Origin: Candidatus Methanolliviera sp. GoM_oil
Lineage (GTDB): Archaea; Halobacteriota; Methanoliparia; Methanoliparales; Methanoliparaceae
Direction of reading: 5' to 3'
Assembly: GCA_902158735.1 (NCBI GenBank)
Contig: CABGHG010000119.1
Location: 1 to 5,666, forward strand
Length of the DNA stretch: 5,666 bases
In this document: positions 1 to 5,505 of the stretch, in pieces
Layout: every line of letters starts with the position of its first letter
Numbering within the stretch: position 1 is the first letter of the stretch
Made by a program: the position numbers and the translations under genes
The notes under the pieces: generated by a model
What the model saw: only the letters and a program-made list of their open reading frames with translations
What the model was told of the DNA's origin: nothing
Databases searched by the model: none

Positions 1-585
1 CGCAAGTTTAGCCTCCGGGATGGCGGTCATCCCAACGACATCGAACCCCAATCTTCTATATACATTAGATTCCGCTTTGGTAGAGAATTGAGGCCCCTCG
101 ATACAGAGATATGTCCCACCAAGCCTTACCCTATATCCCATCGTCTTTGCCGTCGCATATAATTTATCTGAAAGGCGTTTACAGAACGGCTCTGCAAAAC
201 CCACGTGAACGACGAAGTCATCGAAAAATGTATTCTTTCTGTATTTTGTCCTGTCGTATATCTGATCCGGTATGACGATATCCAATGGTTTTATCTCCTC
301 TTTGAGACTTCCTACCGCGCATACACCTATTATATTCTTCACACCTAGTTTCTTTAGCGCAAATATGTTTGCCCTGTAATTGACCTTCGTCGGAGAATAG
401 ATATGCCCTCTACCGTGCCTCGAGATGAAAGCGACTTCTCTTTTCCCCAATCTCCCAATTATAACATTATCGGAAGGCCTGCCGAATGGTGTATCGATAT
501 TTAGCTCTCTTGTATCTTCAAAGATACTCGGATCATATATTCCACTGCCTCCGATGATTCCAACTTCAGCCGTTTGCCTCTTCAT
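1..585 (-). CDS. mtnP: S-methyl-5'-thioadenosine (or thioinosine) phosphorylase, 3'-truncated by window edge
   Basis: This is a purine nucleoside phosphorylase of the MTAP/PNP family. It would cleave methylthioadenosine (MTA) or methylthioinosine with phosphate to a free purine base and methylthioribose-1-phosphate in the cytosol. The 195 visible residues show GGSGIYDP (12-19), the phosphate-binding RHGRGH (57-62), CAVGSLKEEIKP (89-100), DQIYDRT (107-113), IEGPQFSTKAES (161-172) and GMTAIPEA (185-192). These follow the family order. About a quarter of a usual 260-280 residue protein lies beyond base 1, including the C-terminal residue that normally separates adenine- from 6-oxopurine-type enzymes, so the substrate cannot be fixed here. 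The ATG start has a good SD (591-595) and lies inside the 3' end of the upstream phosphoribosyltransferase gene (20-nt overlap), suggesting translational coupling. The family call is secure; MTA versus MTI versus inosine preference is open. Confidence 0.93.
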   Translation of the reverse strand, partial: MKRQTAEVGIIGGSGIYDPSIFEDTRELNIDTPFGRPSDNVIIGRLGKREVAFISRHGRGHIYSPTKVNYRANIFALKKLGVKNIIGVCAVGSLKEEIKPLDIVIPDQIYDRTKYRKNTFFDDFVVHVGFAEPFCKRLSDKLYATAKTMGYRVRLGGTYLCIEGPQFSTKAESNVYRRLGFDVVGMTAIPEAKLA

Positions 586-1252
586 ATTTTCCTCCCTCGA
601 ACTTTAAGATCTTCCTATCGACCATCTCTCTTATAACTTCTCCCAATCTATTTGGTTGAATGATCTCGAATGATATTGGATCTATCTGGTAGTGATCTCT
701 AAGTCCCCTTCTTATATCTTCCATGTTCCACCTTCTCTCTTCTTCTCTCATCATCTTCGATATGATATCGATCATATCCTCGATAAAATTCCATGGGTAG
801 ATTATCCATACCCATTCTTTCAAATATTCTCCATAATAGTCTGTTTTGGCTTTAGATGTATATAAACACTGCAAAACGGATATTTTAATCTCTTTAGGAT
901 CTTTTGCCAAGAGATATTCTTTTGCACCATTGATGCTCTTCCCTGTATCCGTTATATCATCGACGACGAGAATACTCTTCCCCTTAACTGCGGTATCATC
1001 GATCAAGTATTTCACCCTTGCACAATCTCCCGTTATCGCCGCTCCGACGTAGTGTTCCATCTTCAGACTTACCAGGTCCTTGAGATCCAAAAAGTCGCAT
1101 AAAACTCTTCCGGCGAACCATCCCCCCCGCGCGAGCGCCACGATGATGTTTGGTTCGAATTTGGACTCTTTTACCTTTTTAGAAAGAATTTGGCAGAGGT
1201 TGTACATATAATTCCAGTCCGTTAAAACGCACCTAAAATTCTTTGAAGGCAT
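566..1252 (-). CDS. Purine phosphoribosyltransferase (archaeal, COG2236-like)
   Basis: This is a type I phosphoribosyltransferase that would join a purine base to PRPP to make a nucleotide. The 228-residue protein has ARGGWFAGR (41-49), the usual pyrophosphate-loop position. It also has the diagnostic PRPP-binding motif ILVVDDITDTGKS (94-106) and an aromatic segment WIIYPWN (149-155), as in the hood region of archaeal hypoxanthine/xanthine/guanine enzymes. Residues about 170-228 form a charged helical tail, possibly a small winged-helix-like segment, beyond the catalytic core. The gene overlaps the start of the MTAP-family gene by 20 nt. This suggests that the base freed by that enzyme (adenine, or hypoxanthine if MTA is first deaminated) is recycled here; that is inference. 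The ATG at 1252 has no clear SD but lies about 32 nt from a TATA-like box, consistent with a very short leader. Exact base specificity cannot be read from the sequence. Confidence 0.85.
   Translation of the reverse strand: MPSKNFRCVLTDWNYMYNLCQILSKKVKESKFEPNIIVALARGGWFAGRVLCDFLDLKDLVSLKMEHYVGAAITGDCARVKYLIDDTAVKGKSILVVDDITDTGKSINGAKEYLLAKDPKEIKISVLQCLYTSKAKTDYYGEYLKEWVWIIYPWNFIEDMIDIISKMMREEERRWNMEDIRRGLRDHYQIDPISFEIIQPNRLGEVIREMVDRKILKFEGGKYEEANG
591..595 (-). promoter_or_regulatory. Shine-Dalgarno site of the MTAP-family gene
   Basis: On the minus strand GGAGG is followed by a 5-nt spacer and the ATG at 585. The site lies within the last codons of the upstream phosphoribosyltransferase gene. 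It supports the chosen start despite the 20-nt gene overlap. Confidence 0.75.
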
Positions 1253-1278
1253 CTTTAAACCATCTCTTCAATTAACAA

Positions 1279-1289
1279 TTTAAATATAT
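1279..1289 (-). promoter_or_regulatory. TATA-like box for the phosphoribosyltransferase-MTAP operon
   Basis: The AT-rich block reads ATATTTAAATT on the minus strand and is centred about 32 nt upstream of the ATG at 1252. With the usual archaeal spacing of about 25 nt from box to transcription start, the leader would be only a few nucleotides long. This fits the absence of an SD before this gene. The block is nearly symmetrical, so it could also serve the plus strand. Confidence 0.45.
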
Positions 1290-1373
1290 CTTCCTCACTA
1301 AAAAAGATATTTCATGATAGAGATAATCTCAACAAAGTCTTCTTGGACAAAGTAAATATATTATAAATTAAAT

Positions 1374-1382
1374 GGAGGTGAT
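1374..1382 (+). promoter_or_regulatory. Strong Shine-Dalgarno site of the crotonase gene
   Basis: GGAGGTGAT immediately precedes the ATG at 1383 and is close to a full complement of the 16S rRNA 3' end. It fixes the start. The overlapping upstream ATG at 1372 runs into a stop codon within a few codons and is not used. A leadered transcript is implied, so the promoter must lie well upstream. Confidence 0.85.
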
Positions 1383-2168
1383 ATGGACTTAGAAAATATT
1401 ATCCTTGAGAAGGAGAATAGGATCGGAAAAATAACGTTAAATAGGCCAGATGTATTGAATGCCCTGGACAAAAAGACGTATTCAGAGATTGGAACTGTGA
1501 TTGAGGACGTTCGAGAGGACAAGGATATAAGGGTGGTGATCATCACAGGCGCCGGCAAGGCATTTTGTAGCGGTCTGGATCTCACATACGCCGCCACCAT
1601 AGTCGGTATGTCTCCATTGGAATTCAGGAGTACCATCAGAAGGTTACAGGAGATATTTAGATTAGAGAGGTTAGAGAAGCCTGTAATTGCCGCGGTGAAC
1701 GGATATGCGATGGGTAATGGATGTGATCTTGCTCTCGCATGCGATTTTAGGATAGCATCGGAGAATGCAAGATTTGAGATGACGTACGTAAAACTCGGGC
1801 TCATTCCAGATATTGGTGGGACATATAGATTGGCGAGATTGGTGGGACTTGGGAAGGCAAAAGAGCTCATACTTACAGGGGATAGAATAGATACAAAAGA
1901 GGCGGAGAGAATAGGTTTGGTGAACAGAGTAGTACCGGCAAATGAACTTGAATCTGCAACGATGAAATTTGCAGAGAAATTAGCCAAAGGTGCGCCTGTG
2001 GCGATCGGGCTTTCTAAGATGGCGATAAATAGTGCTATTGATACTAACTTGAGAGCCGCATTGGAGAATGAGGTGTATGGACAGAGTCTATGTCTTCAGA
2101 CGGAAGATGTAAAAGAAGGGACGATGGCGCGTTTACAAAGAAGAGAGCCTAAATTTACAGGGAACTAA
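1383..2168 (+). CDS. Enoyl-CoA hydratase/isomerase family protein (crotonase fold, PaaG-like active site)
   Basis: This 261-residue cytosolic crotonase-superfamily protein acts on an acyl-CoA thioester. The CoA-binding and first oxyanion-hole segment is GAGKAFCSGLDL (56-67). The second is NGYAMGNGCDLALACDFRIA (106-125), with GNG at 111-113. In classical enoyl-CoA hydratases two catalytic glutamates follow these elements. Here Asp115 occupies the first position and Tyr135 the second, while Asp143 in GLIPDIGGTYRL matches the catalytic-type Asp of PaaG-like isomerases. The C-terminus (REPKFTGN) also resembles PaaG-type proteins. An isomerase role, or another crotonase reaction, is therefore as likely as hydration. 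The gene stands alone with its own strong SD and converges on the agmatinase gene, so context does not reveal the pathway. The fold is certain; the reaction is not. Confidence 0.9.
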   Translation: MDLENIILEKENRIGKITLNRPDVLNALDKKTYSEIGTVIEDVREDKDIRVVIITGAGKAFCSGLDLTYAATIVGMSPLEFRSTIRRLQEIFRLERLEKPVIAAVNGYAMGNGCDLALACDFRIASENARFEMTYVKLGLIPDIGGTYRLARLVGLGKAKELILTGDRIDTKEAERIGLVNRVVPANELESATMKFAEKLAKGAPVAIGLSKMAINSAIDTNLRAALENEVYGQSLCLQTEDVKEGTMARLQRREPKFTGN

Positions 2169-2186
2169 CAAAATCTCTATAGTGTG

Positions 2187-2204
2187 GATCTTGACGCCAA
2201 GATC
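2187..2204. terminator. Small hairpin between convergent genes, possible termination or mRNA-end element
   Basis: The arms GATCTTG and CAAGATC form a 7-bp stem around a 4-nt loop, 19 nt after the crotonase stop. A pyrimidine-rich stretch follows on the plus strand (about 2205-2229). The 111-bp convergent gap (2169-2279) contains nothing else recognisable. No strong T-tract follows immediately, so a role in termination is only suggested. Confidence 0.3.
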
Positions 2205-2279
2205 TCTGTCCATATGTCTTTCCTTCTTCATGGAAAATAGATCCGAATCTTGGTTTAGGAACTTTAATTTGGGTGTATG

Positions 2280-3122
2280 TCAGCCAAAGTACTTCTCCAT
2301 GATGAGGTCTCTTATGAGTCTTGCTGCGAGGAGAGAGGTCTCCCCATGATCGTACTTCGGCGATACCTCAACGAGATCGAACGCCGAAACCTCTTTAGAA
2401 AAACCTGAGATAAACGCTCTGATTTCAGAAGGATTTAGACCGTAAGGCTCTGGGTTTTCTGTGCCGGGGGCAAAGGATATATCTATCGCATCCATATCCA
2501 ATGAGAGGTATATCTTTCTCCCAAAAGATCTCTTTTTAACTGTCCTAACGATATCCTTTACACCTCTGCTCTTTACGTCCTCCGCGGAGAAAGATGCGAT
2601 ACCCATCTCCTTTAAAAACGCATATTCCTCTTTCGATCCACTTCGAATGCCGATCAATGCCATAGCTTTACCAAATCTCTCAAATACTCTTCTCGCGACG
2701 CATGCGTGGCTATACTTAGTTTCTTCATAGGTATCCCTTAGATCAAGGTGTGCGTCCAAAGATATGAAGAAGCCATCACATAGCTCTTTGAAGACACCTG
2801 CCGAGTGGATCGTTATTGAATGTTCTCCTCCTAATAAGATCGGCATCTTTCCATCGTTTAGAACCTTCTCTACATTTTTTTTTACCTCAAGAGCAGTATC
2901 TTCCACCGAGTTAACATTCAAGTTTCCAAGATCACATATAGAGACTTCGGTTATCTCAGCATCGTATTCTTTGTAATACGTCTCAAAGTTATAGGAAGCT
3001 TCCCTTATTCGATCGGGGGCAAGCCTTGCCCCGTCTCTGAACGATGCGGTACCGTCAAATGGAACCCCCACTATAACGATATCTGAATTATTATATTCCG
3101 CGTTTGCATCCGCAAATTTCAC
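2280..3122 (-). CDS. speB: Agmatinase (ureohydrolase family)
   Basis: This manganese-dependent ureohydrolase would convert agmatine to putrescine and urea, or act on an agmatine-derived group on aIF5A. All family motifs are present in the 280-residue protein: GGEHSI (98-103), DAHLD (123-127), YSHAC (137-141), SLDMDAID (207-214) and PGTENPEP (219-226). The six expected metal ligands are in place: His101, Asp123, His125, Asp127, Asp209 and Asp211. The usual DP after the metal-binding aspartates is DI here, a minor deviation. The start is a GTG whose last bases overlap the aIF5A stop codon (GTGA, 4-nt overlap). No strong SD precedes it and the next in-frame Met is at residue 93, so translation probably depends on re-initiation after aIF5A. 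A run of nine A (minus strand, 2875-2883) encodes part of residues 80-83. An arginase-type activity is less likely because YSHAC is agmatinase-like. Confidence 0.93.
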   Translation of the reverse strand: MKFADANAEYNNSDIVIVGVPFDGTASFRDGARLAPDRIREASYNFETYYKEYDAEITEVSICDLGNLNVNSVEDTALEVKKNVEKVLNDGKMPILLGGEHSITIHSAGVFKELCDGFFISLDAHLDLRDTYEETKYSHACVARRVFERFGKAMALIGIRSGSKEEYAFLKEMGIASFSAEDVKSRGVKDIVRTVKKRSFGRKIYLSLDMDAIDISFAPGTENPEPYGLNPSEIRAFISGFSKEVSAFDLVEVSPKYDHGETSLLAARLIRDLIMEKYFG

Positions 3123-3505
3123 CGCATATCTATCTTTCTCTTCCCTAACGACTCCATGTAGGTGATCTCTTTCCCCTGCTCCATCCTATCTGCATATTCT
3201 TCGGCCACCAGCAACTCGAACGTTTCATACGTTTCCATGTCCATAAATTGGGCGGTATCTCTTGATATGGATATCACTTGGGCAGTCTTTCGTTCCACGA
3301 TCGGGACATAAATTTTTGCGGTCACCGGCTGAACGATTGATCTCTTCTGTCCATCGAATATCCCTATAGCATCCATCCTGGCCTTTGCAGAGCCGTGCTT
3401 TCCCGGCTTCGAAGTCGTCATTCCCATGATGACGCAGGGTTCCTCATCGATGATGATATATCCTCCCTTCTTCAACGTCCTAACTTCCGTCTGTCTCTTG
3501 TCCAT
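3119..3505 (-). CDS. eif5A: Translation initiation factor aIF5A (hypusine-containing)
   Basis: This is the archaeal homologue of eIF5A and bacterial EF-P. It binds the ribosome and assists peptide-bond formation at difficult sequences. The 128-residue length is normal for the archaeal factor. The N-terminal SH3-like domain carries SKPGKHGSAKARMDA (32-46), in which Lys36 is the residue converted to deoxyhypusine or hypusine. The C-terminal part (about 70-128) is the OB-fold domain. The ATG is preceded by GAGG, which overlaps the htpX stop codon with an 8-nt spacer, so the gene is translated in an operon with htpX 10 nt upstream. The next gene, agmatinase, overlaps its stop by 4 nt, which ties the factor to the polyamine chemistry that modifies it. 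Identity is secure. Confidence 0.97.
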   Translation of the reverse strand: MDKRQTEVRTLKKGGYIIIDEEPCVIMGMTTSKPGKHGSAKARMDAIGIFDGQKRSIVQPVTAKIYVPIVERKTAQVISISRDTAQFMDMETYETFELLVAEEYADRMEQGKEITYMESLGKRKIDMR

Positions 3506-3515
3506 ATTATATTCC

Positions 3516-4460
3516 TCACGCCAATGAAGAGAGGTGTTTTATCCTCTTGACCATATTCGGATGCGTACCAAGGATCTCCATCAGCTTGTCCGACGTACTC
3601 AGTTTTATTTCCTTCTCTCTCAAATAGATCAACTCATCCCGGTCAATCGTGCCGCTCATATCCAGATCTATATCTCTCAATTCTTTAATATCTTCTCGCG
3701 CCGCCGAGACGTCATTGACAAAGAAAGCTTTGGTCCCTTCCACTTCCTTCAAAGATCTTTTTGAGACCTTTGCAGATCCATATGCAAGTTTATAAAGGGC
3801 GGTAGCCAGATGTTGGGGCTGATTTCCGAGCTCAACGCTTCCCGCATCCGCGTAATACTCTCTGATCCTCGATCCATAGAGGACGAGCAGATTGGTGATG
3901 AAGTAGAATATGAACGCGATGATTCCGATCAGAGCGGCATTCCCTCTCTCACCTCCTCTGGAAAATATCGTGCTCAATGCGATGTAATAACATATCAATG
4001 GAATAACGCTCAAGATGGTCATTATCGCCATGTCTCTATGTCTCACGTGTGATATCTCGTGCCCCAGGACTGCTCTGAGCTCATCCCTATTCAAAATATT
4101 TAGTATGCCTCTCGTGACGCAGACCCGTGCATCTCTCTTCGATCTTCCAAATGCGAAGGCGTTTGGTATCTGGATATTGGATATCCCAACCCTTGGCTTT
4201 GGTATTCCGGCATTCTCCGCAAGTTCTCCTATCATCCTATGCAGATCTGGTTCTTCATCTTCGGAGACATAATTAACCCTCATTGAAAGTTCTACCATCT
4301 TTGGTCCGATCATGTACTGTATGAAGACGATGAATACAGCTAAACCTGCAAAGAAACCAAAATTTTTCACCCCGGCGAGAGTGGAGATCGCTGCTATTAG
4401 AGCGTAAAGGATCGCAAACATCAGACCTACGAGAAGATACATCCTTGTCTGTAGCCACAT
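3516..4460 (-). CDS. htpX: HtpX-like M48 membrane zinc metalloprotease with EF-hand-like loop
   Basis: This is a membrane-bound endoprotease that degrades damaged or misfolded membrane proteins. The 314 residues show two N-terminal membrane segments (about 8-30 and 34-51). The zinc site HEISH follows (His134, Glu135, His138). Two more hydrophobic segments (about 145-165 and 175-196) come next, then EYYAD (201-205), whose Glu201 is the expected third zinc ligand. A GTHP motif (298-301) near the C-terminus is typical of the family. Between the last two elements lies DLDMSGTIDRDE (265-276), which fits a canonical 12-residue EF-hand loop with Asp, Asp, Ser, Thr, Asp and Glu at the coordinating positions. 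Calcium binding is inferred from the pattern only. The gene is first in a tight cluster with aIF5A and agmatinase. It has no SD but has TATA-like boxes upstream, suggesting a short or absent leader. Confidence 0.94.
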   Translation of the reverse strand: MWLQTRMYLLVGLMFAILYALIAAISTLAGVKNFGFFAGLAVFIVFIQYMIGPKMVELSMRVNYVSEDEEPDLHRMIGELAENAGIPKPRVGISNIQIPNAFAFGRSKRDARVCVTRGILNILNRDELRAVLGHEISHVRHRDMAIMTILSVIPLICYYIALSTIFSRGGERGNAALIGIIAFIFYFITNLLVLYGSRIREYYADAGSVELGNQPQHLATALYKLAYGSAKVSKRSLKEVEGTKAFFVNDVSAAREDIKELRDIDLDMSGTIDRDELIYLREKEIKLSTSDKLMEILGTHPNMVKRIKHLSSLA

Positions 4461-4485
4461 GATATTATAAGTGGGAGAGTTTAAA

Positions 4486-4494
4486 GAATATAAA
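4486..4494 (-). promoter_or_regulatory. TATA-like box, candidate near-leaderless htpX promoter
   Basis: TTTATATTC on the minus strand is centred about 30 nt before the htpX ATG at 4460. At standard archaeal spacing, transcription would start almost at the start codon. This agrees with the lack of an SD before htpX. Confidence 0.45.
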
Positions 4495-4508
4495 TCTAAC
4501 GCATCTTC

Positions 4509-4517
4509 TTATATAAA
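4509..4517 (-). promoter_or_regulatory. TATA-like box, alternative htpX operon promoter
   Basis: TTTATATAA on the minus strand is preceded by a purine-rich GAGAAG that resembles a BRE. It is the stronger of the two boxes by sequence. A start about 25 nt downstream would give a leader of roughly 25-30 nt. Which box is used cannot be decided from sequence alone. Confidence 0.45.
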
Positions 4518-4572
4518 CTTCTCCACCAACACGTATCCAAACCGTAACTTCGTGCAAACGTCTTGCCGTGAT

Positions 4573-4579
4573 AAAAAAA
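4573..4579 (-). terminator. T7 tract, archaeal-type terminator after the IMPase-family gene
   Basis: Seven consecutive T on the minus strand lie 23-30 nt beyond the stop codon of the phosphatase gene. Archaeal transcription ends mainly at such T-tracts without needing a hairpin. The tract also separates this unit from the htpX promoter. The rest of the 142-bp intergenic region (4461-4602) holds only the htpX promoter boxes and a 25-codon frame that I do not accept as a gene. Confidence 0.5.
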
Positions 4580-4602
4580 TCTTCATCTTTGAGCACAACT
4601 CT

Positions 4603-5379
4603 TCATAAATCTCGATAATACGCTATAAAATCTTCGTCATTGCTCGCGATCAAGGAGATACCTCTCTTCGTTACGCGTTCGTTTATATCCTTCCCATCAA
4701 GGTCGATTAGATATCCTCCACTCTCTCTCAAGATCAACTGTCCCGCCATGATGTCATATCCGCCGAGTTTGCCTCTCGTATCGAGAACAATGTCCAGACC
4801 TCCATTAGCGACCAGAGACAATTCTAGTGCAATACTACCGAGCGTCCTCATAACGATCCTCTTCTCCAAATCCTCTCTCGAAAATGGTGGAAAATCATAA
4901 GCGTGAATTGAGATCAGTATCCTATCCTTATTAATCTTGCATTGCGATCTCTTTCCGTTGATAAAGCTCCCTTCTCCCTCCACAGCATGGTATAGATCGC
5001 CAAAGAAGCTTGAAACAACCCCCATGCTTATATCATCGAAATAGACATCCTCTATTTTTTCAGAATATGCCAGAGAGGTGCAGTAAAATGGTATCCCTCT
5101 CACCGCGTTTCTCGTTCCATCTACCGGGTCAAATACGAGCGTAAAATCCGGATCTTTTCCTATTGTTCGCTCTCCAAACTCTTCGGATATTATTCTCGCC
5201 TCGAGCCCACGAGATCTCAACGCCTCGTCCAATGCCCTCTCCGCGAAGAGATCGATCCTCTTTGTGTCCTCCTTCCCTTCTGGGACGTATTCTCCAAAAT
5301 TTACGTCTTCTTTCATGTATTTTCTTGTCTTTTCTTTTATCTCGGACGTTAAATCGATCAACTCATCTATCTCAAGCAT
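4603..5379 (-). CDS. suhB: Inositol monophosphatase / fructose-1,6-bisphosphatase family phosphatase
   Basis: This is a magnesium-dependent, lithium-sensitive-type phosphatase of the IMPase superfamily, with 258 residues, a normal length. Visible motifs are KEDTKRIDLFAERAL (36-50), the metal-binding Glu66-Glu67 in ISEE (64-67), DPVDGTRN (84-91) with Asp84, Asp87, Gly88 and Thr89, and GGYDIMAGQLILRESGG (206-222) with Asp209. Archaeal members usually hydrolyse inositol-1-phosphate, fructose-1,6-bisphosphate or both. The superfamily also contains CysQ-type 3'-phosphoadenosine-5'-phosphate phosphatases. The upstream same-strand gene looks like an adenylylsulfate kinase, so that alternative deserves attention. 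The ATG is supported by GGAG with an 8-nt spacer, and this SD sits in the loop of a hairpin that ends against the start codon. No separate promoter is clear, so transcription may read through from the kinase gene. Confidence 0.9.
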   Translation of the reverse strand: MLEIDELIDLTSEIKEKTRKYMKEDVNFGEYVPEGKEDTKRIDLFAERALDEALRSRGLEARIISEEFGERTIGKDPDFTLVFDPVDGTRNAVRGIPFYCTSLAYSEKIEDVYFDDISMGVVSSFFGDLYHAVEGEGSFINGKRSQCKINKDRILISIHAYDFPPFSREDLEKRIVMRTLGSIALELSLVANGGLDIVLDTRGKLGGYDIMAGQLILRESGGYLIDLDGKDINERVTKRGISLIASNDEDFIAYYRDL

Positions 5380-5401
5380 TTAAAAATCTCCGATTTTTTA
5401 A
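5380..5401. repeat. Hairpin 1 of the array, adjoining the phosphatase start codon
   Basis: The perfect core pairs AAAAATC (5382-5388) with GATTTTT (5392-5398) around loop TCC. It extends by two A-T pairs across a bulged T at 5399. On the minus strand the loop reads GGA and is part of the SD site. Confidence 0.75.
5388..5391 (-). promoter_or_regulatory. Shine-Dalgarno site displayed in a hairpin loop
   Basis: On the minus strand GGAG lies 8 nt before the ATG at 5379. Its GGA forms the 3-nt loop, and its last G closes the stem, of the hairpin at 5380-5401. The stem otherwise consists mostly of A-T pairs and extends right up to the start codon. This placement could affect ribosome access. Confidence 0.65.
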
Positions 5402-5402
5402 G

Positions 5403-5430
5403 TGCTCAAAAATCCTTTGGATTTTTGGCA
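5403..5430. repeat. Hairpin 2 of the array
   Basis: CAAAAATCC (5407-5415) pairs with GGATTTTTG (5419-5427) around loop TTT. TGC (5403-5405) and GCA (5428-5430) continue the stem after a bulged T at 5406, giving 12 bp in total. Confidence 0.85.
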
Positions 5431-5432
5431 TA

Positions 5433-5451
5433 TGAAAATGGAACATTTTCA
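5433..5451. repeat. Hairpin 3 of the array
   Basis: TGAAAATG (5433-5440) pairs with CATTTTCA (5444-5451) around loop GAA. The 19-bp sequence is repeated exactly in hairpin 6. Confidence 0.85.
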
Positions 5452-5453
5452 CG

Positions 5454-5477
5454 GCGACGAATCGAAGATTCGTCTGC
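5454..5477. repeat. Hairpin 4 of the array
   Basis: GACGAATC (5456-5463) pairs with GATTCGTC (5467-5474) around loop GAA. GC/GC pairs (5454-5455 with 5476-5477) extend it across a bulged T at 5475. The C-GAA-G apex is the same as in the exceptionally stable DNA mini-hairpin d(GCGAAGC). Confidence 0.85.
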
Positions 5478-5505
5478 ATAGCACAAATCAAAGATTTGTG
5501 CCTAT
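5478..5505. repeat. Hairpin 5 of the array
   Basis: GCACAAATC (5481-5489) pairs with GATTTGTGC (5493-5501) around loop AAA. ATA (5478-5480) and TAT (5503-5505) extend the stem past a bulged C at 5502, for 12 bp in total. Confidence 0.85.

Larger units (their letters stand above)
1253..1382. other. Divergent intergenic region
   Basis: These 130 bp separate the minus-strand salvage operon from the plus-strand crotonase gene. The region is strongly AT-rich and contains no convincing open reading frame. It must hold the promoters for both directions. Plus-strand candidates are the block at 1279-1288 (leader of about 70 nt) and the AT-rich stretch at 1352-1367. The latter lies so close to the start codon that a transcript from it would lose the SD. 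Confidence 0.6.

Noticed and set aside
1299..1306. A-rich run in the divergent intergenic region read as a minus-strand terminator
   Set aside because: No minus-strand gene ends upstream of it; it lies in the promoter region of both divergent genes and is more likely AT-rich promoter sequence.
1361..1987. A 208-residue minus-strand open frame opposite the crotonase gene
   Set aside because: It is serine-rich and low in complexity, shows no motif, and lies wholly antisense to a gene with complete crotonase motifs and a strong SD.
4273..4458. A 61-residue minus-strand frame overlapping the start of htpX
   Set aside because: It is an out-of-frame reading of the htpX membrane-segment coding sequence, with no SD and no recognisable motif.
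4509..4586. A 25-codon minus-strand frame (starting MKIFLSRQDVCTK) between the phosphatase and htpX genes
   Set aside because: It has no SD, its first codons are the T7 terminator tract and its stop codon lies within the TATA-like box of htpX. It is better explained as intergenic sequence, though a conserved match in relatives would reopen the case.
5163..5435. A 90-residue plus-strand frame running from the phosphatase gene into the hairpin array
   Set aside because: It is antisense to conserved IMPase motifs, its composition is not protein-like, and it ends inside the repeat array.
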